This document shows positions 42,693 to 52,222 of a stretch of DNA of 64,000 bases, in pieces. The notes under the pieces are model-generated. The model saw only the letters and a program-made list of their open reading frames with translations. It made no database searches and was not told the DNA's origin. The stretch covers positions 1 through 64,000 of the forward strand of contig JAFQOH010000244.1 of assembly GCA_017403345.1 (NCBI GenBank). The letters are read 5' to 3'. The stretch comes from RGIG3701 sp017403345. Lineage in GTDB: Bacteria; Planctomycetota; Planctomycetia; Pirellulales; Thermoguttaceae. Each line of letters starts with the position of its first letter. The stretch's first letter is position 1. Position numbers and translations under genes: made by a program.

Positions 42693-44876
42693 TCAATCCA
42701 AAACCGACTCCGATCCTTCGGCTTCCGGTTCTACTGCCGGTTCTATTGCCGGTTCTATTGCCGGTTCCGCTTCCAGTTCCATTTTCATTTCCGCTTCCAT
42801 TTCCGCTTCCAGTTCCGTTTCCAATTCCGTTCCTATTTCCGCAGCGCCGCCGCCCGTCTCATTCTCTTCTTCCGGTACCACACCAGAATTTTTTCTGACC
42901 GTCCGGTTGATCCGGCTCTCGACGTTGGAAGTATCGACGATCAGGACGTTTTCACCATAGTCGATCTCTTCCTTTTCGTAGATCCGATTCCCGCTTTCAT
43001 CGAATTTCGCGTCCGCCTCAAACGTCTTCAGTTTCGCGACTTCAAGCAGGTCATCGTAGACTTCCTGGTAATCCAGACCATTGATCTCATGGATCGCCCG
43101 CGCAACTTCATGAAGGTAACGCAGGAACTGCTGACGCCGGTCAGCCTGCTCGCGGACCTTCTGTTTCCGTTTCAGGTAAAGTCCCAATTTTCGTCCAGCC
43201 GTCTGAAGTGCAAGACGGATCTCCGTCATGATCTCCGGGTAGGACGCAATGGCTTCCTTCGATTCACTCGTAAACGGCACCCAGACGCTCGCCAGATGCA
43301 CCATGACCGTGATCGGCCCGCGCGGCAGTGTGCCTCTCGACTGCTGAAGACCGTAGTTTCGCCAGTTCATGTTCATGATCGTCTGCGTGACAGCACAGGC
43401 AGAAAGCTGGGACTGGAGCGGCACTCGGTTTGCGTAGCGGAAGACGGACATGGTCTGCCCTTCCGCAATATTCACGTTCTTCATGGCGGAATAGAGGACC
43501 GCAATGTCCTTCGGCTTCATTTTAGACGGAGCCATTCTAGTGGAAAGGCGCGTCGCTTTCATGATCTTGTCCGCACCGTCCGCACCGATCCCCTGGAAAG
43601 TATTCATGAGGAACTGACGCAGCGTCCGGACATCCGTCTCCGCAAGAAGTTCCTGAAGAAGCTCCAACGAAATGTTCTGCGTCACCGGAGCTCCGCCGTA
43701 TGCTAACGCGACTTCGACCTGAAACGGATTCCCGCGGTAGACCGCCGGAGGACGCGTCGCCGCAGTGTAAAATTCACCTGGAACGACCTGATGAAGACCC
43801 TTCAGAAGGAGTTCCTCGCCGATCGGAGAAAGGCAGTCCGTGGACGGGTTCGGGATCTTCGTCGTCTGGATCGCTTGGTAGAGACGCTCAACTTCTTCCC
43901 GCTCGAGGTCTGCCGGATGCGCACGCAAATTGATCTGTGCCGTACCGCAGAGCTGCTTGCAGATGGGAGCCGAGACTTTCGAAAAATGGTTTTCGAAAAA
44001 ACTCGTCATACTCAGTTCCTGCGAATGCCTCGCCATATCCGCGAGTCGGCCAAGTTCCACTCCGTACGGATGCGGTTTGATCTCTTTCGGTTCCGGCGGG
44101 AGCTGATCCGTCGCCCGGTCGTAGAGGCGCTCTTCCTCGTCTTCCGGTCCCTGGTAATGCAAACGTACGTGCGGGTTGGCGACGGCGGTCTGCTCGAGAT
44201 ACTCATCCACACTTCCGCGTCCGCGCAGATACTTCGCTTCCAGCTCGATCTCGACCCGCGTTCCAGTCTTGACCTCAGACGCCCAATCGATACCGTTTTC
44301 TTCAAAGAATCTCGCCCTCTCCTCACGCGCGACCGGTACGACGAGCCCGTCACCGTTCCCATTGAGGATCTCCGGAACGTTCTTCTTCGTGTTGATCCGG
44401 ATCTCATAAAAATGCGTCAGACGCGGTGAAGTCTGTGAAACGATGCGTACCGGTTTCCCTGTCGTTAGAACTCCATACATTCCCGCCGCCGAGATCCCGA
44501 TCCCCTGCTGACCGCGCGACATACGCATTCGATGGAACTTCGAACCGTAAAGCAGCTTGCCAAAAACGTTAGGTATCTGCTTTTTAAGGATCCCCGGCCC
44601 ATTATCCTGAACCTCCACCTTGAAATGATTCGCCGACGTTTCCACGATCCGGACCCAGATCTCCGGGAGGATCCCCGCCTCTTCGCAGGCGTCCAGCGAA
44701 TTATCGACCGCCTCTTTCAGCGTCGTGAGGAGCGCCTTGCGCGGATTGTCGAAACCAAGCAGGTGACGGTTTTTCGCAAAAAATTCACTGATCGAAATAT
44801 CGCGCTGGCTCGCTGCCATACTTTCGGCAGTCGCACGGCGCACCGGTCGTTTTTCAGAAGTACTGTTTTCAGCCAT
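42693..44876 (-). CDS. DNA topoisomerase VI subunit B
   Basis: About 727 residues. The GHKL ATPase is clear: LKEAVDNSLDACEEAG (about 53-68), DNGPGI (91-96) and the glycine-rich lid GQQGIGISAAGMYG (122-135). The H2TH and transducer regions follow. The partner A subunit cuts DNA; B supplies ATP-driven gating. The last 50 or so residues are a low-complexity acidic tail (repeats such as EAEMEAEMKMELEAE, then AIEPAIEPAVEPEAE) encoded by short degenerate repeats. The start is the ATG at 44876 (AAAGGGG about 11 bases upstream); a GTG at 44903 is alternative. The A-subunit gene is not adjacent on either side. Confidence 0.92.
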   Translation of the reverse strand: MAENSTSEKRPVRRATAESMAASQRDISISEFFAKNRHLLGFDNPRKALLTTLKEAVDNSLDACEEAGILPEIWVRIVETSANHFKVEVQDNGPGILKKQIPNVFGKLLYGSKFHRMRMSRGQQGIGISAAGMYGVLTTGKPVRIVSQTSPRLTHFYEIRINTKKNVPEILNGNGDGLVVPVAREERARFFEENGIDWASEVKTGTRVEIELEAKYLRGRGSVDEYLEQTAVANPHVRLHYQGPEDEEERLYDRATDQLPPEPKEIKPHPYGVELGRLADMARHSQELSMTSFFENHFSKVSAPICKQLCGTAQINLRAHPADLEREEVERLYQAIQTTKIPNPSTDCLSPIGEELLLKGLHQVVPGEFYTAATRPPAVYRGNPFQVEVALAYGGAPVTQNISLELLQELLAETDVRTLRQFLMNTFQGIGADGADKIMKATRLSTRMAPSKMKPKDIAVLYSAMKNVNIAEGQTMSVFRYANRVPLQSQLSACAVTQTIMNMNWRNYGLQQSRGTLPRGPITVMVHLASVWVPFTSESKEAIASYPEIMTEIRLALQTAGRKLGLYLKRKQKVREQADRRQQFLRYLHEVARAIHEINGLDYQEVYDDLLEVAKLKTFEADAKFDESGNRIYEKEEIDYGENVLIVDTSNVESRINRTVRKNSGVVPEEENETGGGAAEIGTELETELEAEMEAEMKMELEAEPAIEPAIEPAVEPEAEGSESVLD

Positions 44877-44985
44877 CGTCTGTGGGTCCCCTTTGGATTT
44901 CACTAAAATTCTTCCACATTATAGACGAAATCTGAAAAAAGTCCAGCCCCCTCATCGTGAAAAAATTTCCTCAATTTTACCGATC

Positions 44986-45045
44986 TGCAGGAAAAAATCT
45001 CCCGCAGGAAAAAATCTCCCGCAGGAAAAAATCTCCCGCAGGAAA
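44986..45045. repeat. Three to four 17-bp direct repeats after coaD
   Basis: GCAGGAAAAAATCTCCC is repeated three times, with a fourth partial copy (GCAGGAAAAAAA), immediately downstream of the coaD stop codon. Confidence 0.85.
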
Positions 45046-45050
45046 AAAAC

Positions 45051-45581
45051 TCAGGAAAGCGTCTCTGCGCTTCCGCCGTCCTGCTCCAATTTCCGAAACC
45101 GCGCTTCCACGGAAGGGATCACGACTTCCGGAAGAAATTTACGGAATTCCTCTCGCCCTGCCAGCCCCGCGATCTGCTTGATCAGCGAACTTGAAACGTG
45201 TGCGAGCTCCCCGTCCGCGATCATGAAAAGCGTCTCCACGTTACTCGAAAGACGCCGATTCGCCATCATCATGGTCAGCTCTGCAGGTATGTCCGTGATG
45301 GGACGCACTCCGCGGATCATGACGTTTGCCCCGCACTCCTCAACAAAACGGACCGCCAATCCGCTGAATGTTCGAATCTCAATGTTCGGGAGATGCTGCG
45401 TCGAAAGACGGATCTGTTCCATCCGCTCTTCCGGCGTAAAAAGATGCTTTTTCTCTAGATTGATCCCAATCCCCACGATCAGTCGGTCAAAGATCCGGCT
45501 CGCACGCTCCATAATGTCCAAGTGGCCAAGGGTAATGGGATCAAAAGAACCGGGATAAATCGCGATACTGGGCTTTTTCAT
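45051..45581 (-). CDS. coaD: Phosphopantetheine adenylyltransferase
   Basis: 176 residues from the ATG at 45581. The nucleotidyltransferase motif YPGSFDPITLGHLDIM (residues 9-24) and the KHLFTPEERMEQI and ANVMIRGVRPITDIPAEL segments are standard CoaD. It makes dephospho-CoA in the fourth step of CoA synthesis, in the cytoplasm. An upstream GTG/ATG-type start would add 16 residues unlike the family. The tail is slightly longer than usual and ends next to a 17-bp repeat array. Confidence 0.94.
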   Translation of the reverse strand: MKKPSIAIYPGSFDPITLGHLDIMERASRIFDRLIVGIGINLEKKHLFTPEERMEQIRLSTQHLPNIEIRTFSGLAVRFVEECGANVMIRGVRPITDIPAELTMMMANRRLSSNVETLFMIADGELAHVSSSLIKQIAGLAGREEFRKFLPEVVIPSVEARFRKLEQDGGSAETLS

Positions 45582-45780
45582 GAAAACTGCCTGTGAAAAC
45601 GCGCGAAGCGCAATTCTGGAAAAGGTCAAGAAATAAAATAAAAGATCCTACACAAATATGTGCAGAACTCTTTAAAATACAAAACGACCCCGTTTCTGAA
45701 AGAATTTACTTCTTACAGAAAAAGGAAAAGCGGGGCAGACACCGGAACGCCGACTGCCTGCCGTGCTTTCATTCGGATAC

Positions 45781-46053
45781 TCAGCCGGCGTTTTTCGCGG
45801 CTTTGATGCACGCGGACAAACGGGACTTCAGACGGGAAACGGTATTTTTGTGGATGATCCGTTTCGAGGCAGCCTGATCCAGATGTTTGCAGGCAAGTCT
45901 GAAGCAGCTGTTCGCCAGCTCAATGTTGCCTTCAGCAGCGGCATTGCGGACACTGCGGCAATTGCGGCGCAGAGTGCGTTTGATGGCCAAGTTGGTGACT
46001 TTTCTGGCTTCGTTCTGACGAAGACGTTTTTTAGCGCTCTTGATATTCGGCAT
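45781..46053 (-). CDS. rpsT: 30S ribosomal protein S20
   Basis: 90 residues, basic. MPNIKSAKKRLRQNEARKV and LRRNCRSVRNAAAEGN are characteristic. It binds 16S rRNA in early 30S assembly. AGGAG lies about 13 bases before the ATG, a little far. It is encoded singly, as is typical for S20. Confidence 0.95.
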   Translation of the reverse strand: MPNIKSAKKRLRQNEARKVTNLAIKRTLRRNCRSVRNAAAEGNIELANSCFRLACKHLDQAASKRIIHKNTVSRLKSRLSACIKAAKNAG

Positions 46054-46238
46054 GATTCGTCGAAATCGCTCCTGTGTTTAACTTTGAAAAAATGAAAAAT
46101 TATCGAAATGAAACCCCGACAGCTTCTAAATTCCAAACTAAATTCCAAAACTGTCGAAATTTCTCTTTACTCTTGTATATTCCAGACTCACGAACACCGT
46201 TCAGGTGCCGAGAGGCTGGAATTTGACTCGTTTTCCGC

Positions 46239-47651
46239 TCAACCTGCGGATTCGTTCCGGATCTCTTCCACTTTCGCAAGAAGTTCCGAGACGTCTTTGT
46301 AACTGAAATCCATGTCTGCAAGCTGCGTCAGGAACTCGTTTGCCTGATCGTAATCTTTCAGCGCCATCGCAAGTTTTCCGGCAAGATAGTACGCTTTTTT
46401 GCGGTTTTCCGCATCGCGGTCCGGGATCTTTTCAATCGCTTCATGGAAGTTCGCCATCGCAAGACTGTACTGCTTGATGGCCTGGAAGCACTGACCAAGC
46501 GCCAGACAGGAAAGACCTGCTCGGCGAGGTTCCTTCTTCGAGATCTGGAACTGCTTGATCGCCTCGTCATTTTCACCCTTCATCTGGTAACGCAGACCAA
46601 GGTCGTACTTGAATCCCAAGTTGTTCGGGTAACGCATGCAGCGGTTACGCCAGATCTCCAGCTCGGTATCGTTCATTTCCAGACGCAGCTTCTTCCACTC
46701 GTCACTATTTCGATCCACCTTGGCCATTTTCTGACGCATGCGGCGGATCTGAACATCTTCCAGCTTATCCTGAAGCCCTTCGCCGGGACCACAGGCTTCC
46801 ACACCACGGCGCAGTACGTCTTCTGCCTTCGTGAAGTTTTCCACCTGAATATGAATGTCCGCCAGCTCCAGATAACGGTTCGCATTCGTCGGCTGCTGAG
46901 AGATCTGATGCTCGAGCAGTTCTTCCTGCGTCATTTCGAGCGTCTTTCCAGACTCGTCCTTCGCCTTGACCACCGTCTTCGCGTCCTTCTTCGGACCTGC
47001 GGAGTAACCGGATTCACTGATCGTGCGCGCGACCGTCAAACGCGTCAGCGTCCGTTCCGTTTCCGGGTCGCCGGGCTTCATCTCATCGACACGGCGCCAA
47101 CACTGATACGCTTCATTCGTACGGCCAAGCTCTTCCAGCATCGTCCCGCAAAAACGGTTTACCGCAATATCTCTTCCGCCGCCTTCCAGCGCACACTTGA
47201 GATAAAGAAGCGGCACATCTGTAAATCCAAGCGCAACCGTCGCCTTGACTAGGTAACTCAGCGTCGGGAAATCCCACGGATTCCATAAAAGCCCCTTCAC
47301 GCCGGCATCGCAGACCGCTTTCCAATCTTCTTTCGCAGTCCCCTTTTTCATCGCACCTTTGGGACCCATCATCTTCAGGAAAGCCATCGGGTGACCTTTG
47401 CCGCGATTCTTCTCATACTTCGCCTTCAGAGTATCAAGCAGGCCTTTCACATACTGAACATTTCCAGGGTCTGCCGTCACACACTGAGCGAGAAGCTCGA
47501 CCGCATAATCGTAGCTCTTCTGGGTGCTCTTCGTCATCCCAATGTCAAACATTTTCTGAAGCTGCTTACGGCGCGCTGGTGAAATTTCCGGAAGTCCGCC
47601 CGCAGGCTGCTGTTCCGAAATTTCATTCTGTTCAATATTTTCTTTTGACAT
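46239..47651 (-). CDS. Tetratricopeptide-repeat protein
   Basis: 470 residues without signal peptide. Several TPR helical pairs are visible, for example YDYAVELLAQCVTADPGN, LDTLKAKYEKN, FGTM-like ELGRTNEAYQCWRRVDEMKP, NFTKAEDVLRRGVEACGPGE, and ENDEAIKQFQISKKEPRR. A protein-protein scaffold is expected; a specific partner is not indicated. GAGGATC precedes the ATG. A promoter is present at 47821-47859. Confidence 0.8.
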   Translation of the reverse strand: MSKENIEQNEISEQQPAGGLPEISPARRKQLQKMFDIGMTKSTQKSYDYAVELLAQCVTADPGNVQYVKGLLDTLKAKYEKNRGKGHPMAFLKMMGPKGAMKKGTAKEDWKAVCDAGVKGLLWNPWDFPTLSYLVKATVALGFTDVPLLYLKCALEGGGRDIAVNRFCGTMLEELGRTNEAYQCWRRVDEMKPGDPETERTLTRLTVARTISESGYSAGPKKDAKTVVKAKDESGKTLEMTQEELLEHQISQQPTNANRYLELADIHIQVENFTKAEDVLRRGVEACGPGEGLQDKLEDVQIRRMRQKMAKVDRNSDEWKKLRLEMNDTELEIWRNRCMRYPNNLGFKYDLGLRYQMKGENDEAIKQFQISKKEPRRAGLSCLALGQCFQAIKQYSLAMANFHEAIEKIPDRDAENRKKAYYLAGKLAMALKDYDQANEFLTQLADMDFSYKDVSELLAKVEEIRNESAG

Positions 47652-47820
47652 GATCCTCGATTCCCTTGACTTTCAGTGCATTCCCCAAATCTGACACCAT
47701 ACGGACAGGCCGCCGATCTTCCAAGCGGGCAGACACGAAAACACAAAATGCGCTAAATTCTTCCGAAATGATCTGCCGCCGGAATTTTGACGTGCGTCGG
47801 GAATAAAATAAACATAGCAT

Positions 47821-47859
47821 ATTTTACCACACTTCGCAATTTTTTCAAGCGGGGAGGGG
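47821..47859 (-). promoter_or_regulatory. Promoter of the TPR gene
   Basis: Minus strand: CCCCTCCCC, GC, TTGAAA (47843-47848), 16-base spacer, TAAAAT (47821-47826). The rest of 47652-48062 is A/T-rich with homopolymer runs, and I see nothing else in it. Confidence 0.55.
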
Positions 47860-48062
47860 AATTTCCTCACTCGCGGTCTTCGCGATTTTGACAAAATGCG
47901 CCGTGTATCGTATTTTCAAGGACAAAATTGCTTTTCTCCTCTTTAAAAACACGATTTTGATTCCCTGTTTGAATGAATTCAAGGAAAAAATTTTTTCAAA
48001 AAATTTTCCTTTTTCCCAAAAAATTTTCCCCAAAACTCACATTTTAGACCTTCCCTGAGCAT

Positions 48063-48944
48063 TCAGAGAGGTTTTTTACGCAATATTTCCATGTGTTTAT
48101 CGAGCGGATGCGCCTTCGAAAGTGCATGAAGTGTGAACTCAAAACCATTTTCGCGGACATCCAGGACGACGAAACCGTTCGGCTCCGTCTTCCCATGGAT
48201 CCTCTCACTGGCCGTTGGAAACAAAAGAAGCTCTACATTTTTTTCCTGACTGCGGCGATACTGATGCATATGCCCGTAAAGATACCCCTGTACGGCCGGA
48301 TACTTCGCGAGCACGGGAGCAAGTTTCGTCTCATGGATCGGATGATGCGCCATCACGAAAACCGGCTTCGGCCAGTTCGCCAGCGTTTTTTCGAGCCATT
48401 CCTGCTGACGCGCATCCATCGTTCCGTCCCACGGCTGGCGGTGCGGATACTTCGTCTTCTCGGCCATGTACGCACGAGTGTCATCCAATCGGGAATCCAA
48501 AATCACGAAATCGACTCCGTCCGACTCCACGATACCGATCTGCTTGCCTTCGAGTCCCGGGATCTCCATTTTCTTTTCCGGGAAGATCTCAAACATGGTT
48601 TCGCGCGTGTCGTGATTTCCCACGACGATGTGCCACGCGATCCCTGCTTCATCGAGAGGCGCCATCAGGGACTTGAATTCTCGGTACTCTTCCTGCGTTC
48701 CGTACGAAAATGCCAAGTCGCCAAGAATGAAGACCATCGCGGGCCGGGGATCCATCGTGAGGATCTCATTCACGATCCGGGTCAGATTTTCTGAATGTTT
48801 CGGTGCCGGTTTTCCAATGTGCGTATCTGCGATCAGCGCGATCCGGTGCGGGTCGACGGCTTTACCGTCTTTTCCGAAAGTCCGTCCTGCCTGAAGTATG
48901 AGCGGAAAAGACGAAGCAAGAAATAAAAAATGGCGTCTGAGCAT
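48063..48944 (-). CDS. Exported metallophosphoesterase
   Basis: 293 residues from the ATG at 48944 (GAGAGGAAT upstream). A hydrophobic signal (FLFLASSFPLILQAGRTFG) is followed by the calcineurin-like metal motifs: ADTHIG (D-x-H), FILGDLAF (GD), VVGNHDTRE (GNHD), MAHHPIH and GHMHQY (GH-x-H). Both metal sites look intact. It probably acts on phosphate esters outside the cytoplasm. Its neighbour at 49079 belongs to the same superfamily but has a different architecture. Confidence 0.85.
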   Translation of the reverse strand: MLRRHFLFLASSFPLILQAGRTFGKDGKAVDPHRIALIADTHIGKPAPKHSENLTRIVNEILTMDPRPAMVFILGDLAFSYGTQEEYREFKSLMAPLDEAGIAWHIVVGNHDTRETMFEIFPEKKMEIPGLEGKQIGIVESDGVDFVILDSRLDDTRAYMAEKTKYPHRQPWDGTMDARQQEWLEKTLANWPKPVFVMAHHPIHETKLAPVLAKYPAVQGYLYGHMHQYRRSQEKNVELLLFPTASERIHGKTEPNGFVVLDVRENGFEFTLHALSKAHPLDKHMEILRKKPL

Positions 48945-49078
48945 AAATTCCTCTCTAGGGCGTTCCTTTCTAGGTAAATGAAACACACCAAATTAAAATT
49001 TCTAAACTAAAATCACCCAAACGGCAGCGTCCAGCAAAATGAGACCAGAACACTGCCGAATACTCTGCGTCTTAAGGA

Positions 49079-50371
49079 TCAGCCGATCTTGCGCGGTTCA
49101 AATTCCAGTTCCGTGACCGCCTTTTTCGTCGCAACGGAGTATACCGTGATCTTCAGTTTGTCGTTTTCGACTTTTCCGTGGATCACGGTCGCTCCATTGA
49201 GCGCACAGCCGCCGCCGGTGATCTGCGTCCAGCAGCGCGTTTCCGTCGGGGCATCCACGCGATGATGGTGCACGTGTGCCGCAATGACGGCCTGCACGCC
49301 GGCGTTCTGAAGCGATTCGCCCCAAAGCTCCGCTCCCAGCTTCTTCCAGGCGGAATGTCCGTACTCGAGCGTACCGGGATTCGCATCCGGACGGGGATCG
49401 AAAAGCGGAATATGGCAAAAGACCAGAACGAATTTCGCCGTCTTCACCGCATCGGATCCCATGACGTCCTTCAGCCACTCGCCCTGAAGCGCGATGTACG
49501 GCTCAAATTCCGCCAGCGTTCCCCATTCTTTGCGGAAGTCCGGTTTATCTTCCCCCGTATCGAGGCAGATGATAGCCAGGTCTCCATGACGCACGACGCT
49601 GGAATAGCCAAGAGCGGCATACTTCGGATCTTCCTGCTTCCACGGCGTCAGATACTCATCAAGATAACGCGCCCAACGTCCGCGAGTGTCGTGATTTCCG
49701 CGTCCCACAAGCAGCGGATGGTCATTCGCAAACGCACGTTTTCCCGGATCCATGATCGCGTTCTGGATCGTTTCATGCCCCTCAACATGATTCACGAGGT
49801 CGCCGTTCCAGATCGTATAGTCCGGCTTCAGCTCTTTCGCCAGGTCAAATTCACGCGCAAGGATGTCCTGCACTTCGTGGGTGTCATTCACCACGACGAA
49901 ACTCGCCGTCTTCGCGTCTTTTCCCGGCGTCGTGAAGGAATTCACTTCCGTGTACTCGACCTCTTCATTCGGGATGATTTTGTATACGCCGCGGAAATCG
50001 ATCCCGCGAACTGCGGCACGGTAAAAGTATTTCGTATTCGGTTTCAGACCATTGATCGTCACACTGATGACGCGGTCCGAGTATGGTTTCAGTCCCCAGA
50101 CGGCCCCGCATGCCTTCTGGTCCAGTTTGTCGGGTGAAAGCCCCCATTCGACCCATCCGGTCGCGTATCCGTTGAGCGTCCAGGACGCACTCATCGAAGT
50201 TTCCGTCGGATTCTGAAGCACGACGGCAGAAGCAAAAAGTGATTTCGGAGCGTCAGCCTGCGCATTCTCTGCGCCCTGTGCGCTTGGGATCCCGCTTCCG
50301 GAAAAAACGGCGCCAGCGGCGGCTGCGGCACCGGAAACGGCCAAAAAATTACGGCGGGTAGTCTGGTTCAT
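49079..50371 (-). CDS. Tat-exported metallophosphoesterase with fibronectin-like N-domain
   Basis: 430 residues. The twin-arginine signal TTRRNFLAVSGAAAAAG implies export of a folded, metal-loaded enzyme. A fibronectin-III-like domain (MSASWTLNGYATGWVEWG, VTINGLKPNTKYFYRA) follows, as in purple acid phosphatases. The catalytic domain has NDTHE, WNGDLVNH, GRGNHDTRG, FCHIPLFD and AAHVHHHR, covering the two-metal site. AGAGGTC precedes the ATG. Confidence 0.87.
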   Translation of the reverse strand: MNQTTRRNFLAVSGAAAAAGAVFSGSGIPSAQGAENAQADAPKSLFASAVVLQNPTETSMSASWTLNGYATGWVEWGLSPDKLDQKACGAVWGLKPYSDRVISVTINGLKPNTKYFYRAAVRGIDFRGVYKIIPNEEVEYTEVNSFTTPGKDAKTASFVVVNDTHEVQDILAREFDLAKELKPDYTIWNGDLVNHVEGHETIQNAIMDPGKRAFANDHPLLVGRGNHDTRGRWARYLDEYLTPWKQEDPKYAALGYSSVVRHGDLAIICLDTGEDKPDFRKEWGTLAEFEPYIALQGEWLKDVMGSDAVKTAKFVLVFCHIPLFDPRPDANPGTLEYGHSAWKKLGAELWGESLQNAGVQAVIAAHVHHHRVDAPTETRCWTQITGGGCALNGATVIHGKVENDKLKITVYSVATKKAVTELEFEPRKIG

Positions 50372-50525
50372 AAAAGACCTCTTGGATCGTAAATTAAGGT
50401 TGGATTAAAGGAAGGAAAATCCCGGCGAAAACCGAGATTCCTCAAAATTCCATGATGGACACGAAAAATAAGGAAACTCCTTTCCGCGACGGAATCGATT
50501 CGATTTTTTGTACTCACGTCAACAC

Positions 50526-51674
50526 TCAAGTTCCGGCACTGCTCTCTTTCGGCGGCGGAAGCGGAAGTCCCATGAGTTTCATCAGAAACTGCAGATCTTG
50601 CCAGGTCGCGTTTTTCTGGGAAGGATTCCGCAAAAGGTAGGCCGGATGGTAGGTACAGACCACCGTCGCGTTCCGGTAGCGGAACTCACGCAGACGCATT
50701 CGGCTGATGGTCGTCGTGGTGTCGAGGAGATACTGTGCCGCGGACGCACCGAGACAACAGATGAATTTCGGTTTCACGATGTCGATCTGCGTATCGAGAA
50801 ACTGCCTGCACTTGAACGCCTCCTCCGGCATCGGCGCACGGTTTCCCGGCGGACGGCAGCGTAAAATATTGCAAATGTACGTCTGCTCCTCACGATCTAT
50901 CTGCATTCCGTTCTCGATCATTTTCGTCAGCAGCTGTCCCGCACGCCCCACGAACGGGATCCCCGCCCGGTCTTCATCCGCACCGGGAGCCTCACCGAGA
51001 AACATCAGCTCCGCGTAAGGGTTTCCTGTCCCGAGGACCGTCTGTTTACGATTTCCTACCAGATCGATGCACCGGGTACACCGAGAGACTTTTTCGCCAA
51101 GAAGACGGAGCGCTTCGTGACGGTCCTCCATTTCGGCAAGTGCCGAGTAGTCCTCGTGCGGCGGAATGATGATCTCAAGGGAAAGCGGAAGGTGTTTGGG
51201 GGCCATGGCGACAGGCCGGCGGGAACCGGAAGTTGAAGGAAAGGCCGAAGTCTCGCGGGAAACTGACCCGGAGCGGGAAACTGACCCGGAGCGGGAAACG
51301 GACCCGGAGCGGGAAACTGAGGAGGACGATAAAGAAGAGGAGGAGGAAACAGCGGGGAAAACTCCGGGGGAAACAGACGCTCCCGGAACAGATGAAACGC
51401 GCTTTTCCCATGGCAATGCGGAGCCTGAAACCGAAGCCCCCTGCACCGGCGCAGCCATCTCCGCAGAAGGTACAGGAGATACCGGCTTCACGAAACCGCG
51501 TTCAGGTCCGGCAGACGGATCTTTCGGCATTTCTGACGGGACCCTGCACGCCGAAGTCTCCTGATCGCGGAGCGCTCCAAGCAGACCTTCAGCCAGCGTG
51601 CGCGAAAGCTCTTCCACTCCCGCACACTGCAAAGCCTGAAGCCGCTGAATGACGGCCCGCCTTAAATCTGCCAT
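50526..51674 (-). CDS. Type-4 uracil-DNA glycosylase with extended N-terminus
   Basis: 382 residues. The C-terminal 200 are a family-4 UDG. CTRC plus two later cysteines (ILRCRPPGNR and FKCRQFL) bind a 4Fe-4S cluster. The active-site region GEAPGADEDRAGIPFVGRAGQLL and the late motif TYHPAYLLRNP are complete. It removes uracil from DNA. The first 180 residues are family-atypical: low-complexity Ser/Pro/Arg sequence including SRSGSV units from 18-base repeats (51264-51320). AGGAG lies just before the ATG. Confidence 0.9.
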   Translation of the reverse strand: MADLRRAVIQRLQALQCAGVEELSRTLAEGLLGALRDQETSACRVPSEMPKDPSAGPERGFVKPVSPVPSAEMAAPVQGASVSGSALPWEKRVSSVPGASVSPGVFPAVSSSSSLSSSSVSRSGSVSRSGSVSRSGSVSRETSAFPSTSGSRRPVAMAPKHLPLSLEIIIPPHEDYSALAEMEDRHEALRLLGEKVSRCTRCIDLVGNRKQTVLGTGNPYAELMFLGEAPGADEDRAGIPFVGRAGQLLTKMIENGMQIDREEQTYICNILRCRPPGNRAPMPEEAFKCRQFLDTQIDIVKPKFICCLGASAAQYLLDTTTTISRMRLREFRYRNATVVCTYHPAYLLRNPSQKNATWQDLQFLMKLMGLPLPPPKESSAGT

Positions 51675-51722
51675 GCGCTCCTCTTCTTTTCTTCAAGATC
51701 CATCCATTTACATTACCCTTCG

Positions 51723-51756
51723 ATTATACTCCGGTCCATTCAGAAACGCAAGGGGG
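51723..51756 (-). promoter_or_regulatory. Promoter of the uracil-DNA glycosylase gene
   Basis: Minus strand: five C (51752-51756), TTGCGT (51746-51751), 17-base spacer, TATAAT (51723-51728), 49 bases upstream of the start. Confidence 0.65.
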
Positions 51757-52222
51757 AGAAACCCCATTTTTGAGAAAAAATTTACGTCTCGTACTTCATT
51801 GCCCCGGAATTTGCTTCAAAATCTTACTCTCCGGCGCATTTTATTTCCGGTACATTTTACTTTCCGGTTTTATTTCCAACATTTTCTCTTCCTTTATTTT
51901 TTTCTCAAACTTCAAAGAATGGGGGAAACACACCGTAGAAACAAACCAGACAACAAAACCCGCACAAGCAGCAAATCCCCCAAACTCACCCCCCCCCTCT
52001 ATCAATAAAACTCCACCCAAAACTTCAAAATCTCTGATTTTTTTAAAATTTTTCCCAAATTTCAAGCATTTCTGATTTTTTTGGAGTAAAATAAGGGATA
52101 GTGTTGACTGGAATTGATTTTAATTTGGCAGGTGAGACGCACTGCCGTTTTTTCGCCCGGTCCCCCAAAATCATCCGCAACCGCCTTCCCGCCTTCCTTT
52201 TTCCCATTCCGAGGAGCCTTTC
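51757..52222. other. Intergenic stretch upstream of the second DUF1559 gene
   Basis: A+T-rich, with a run of nine C near 51988 and a TAAAAT at 52087 that could be the -10 box of the DUF1559 gene, but no convincing -35 box. I see no further gene. Confidence 0.45.

Noticed and set aside
50452..50640. 62-codon plus-strand frame overlapping the end of the UDG gene
   Set aside because: It overlaps the conserved end of UDG on the opposite strand and has no site or motif.
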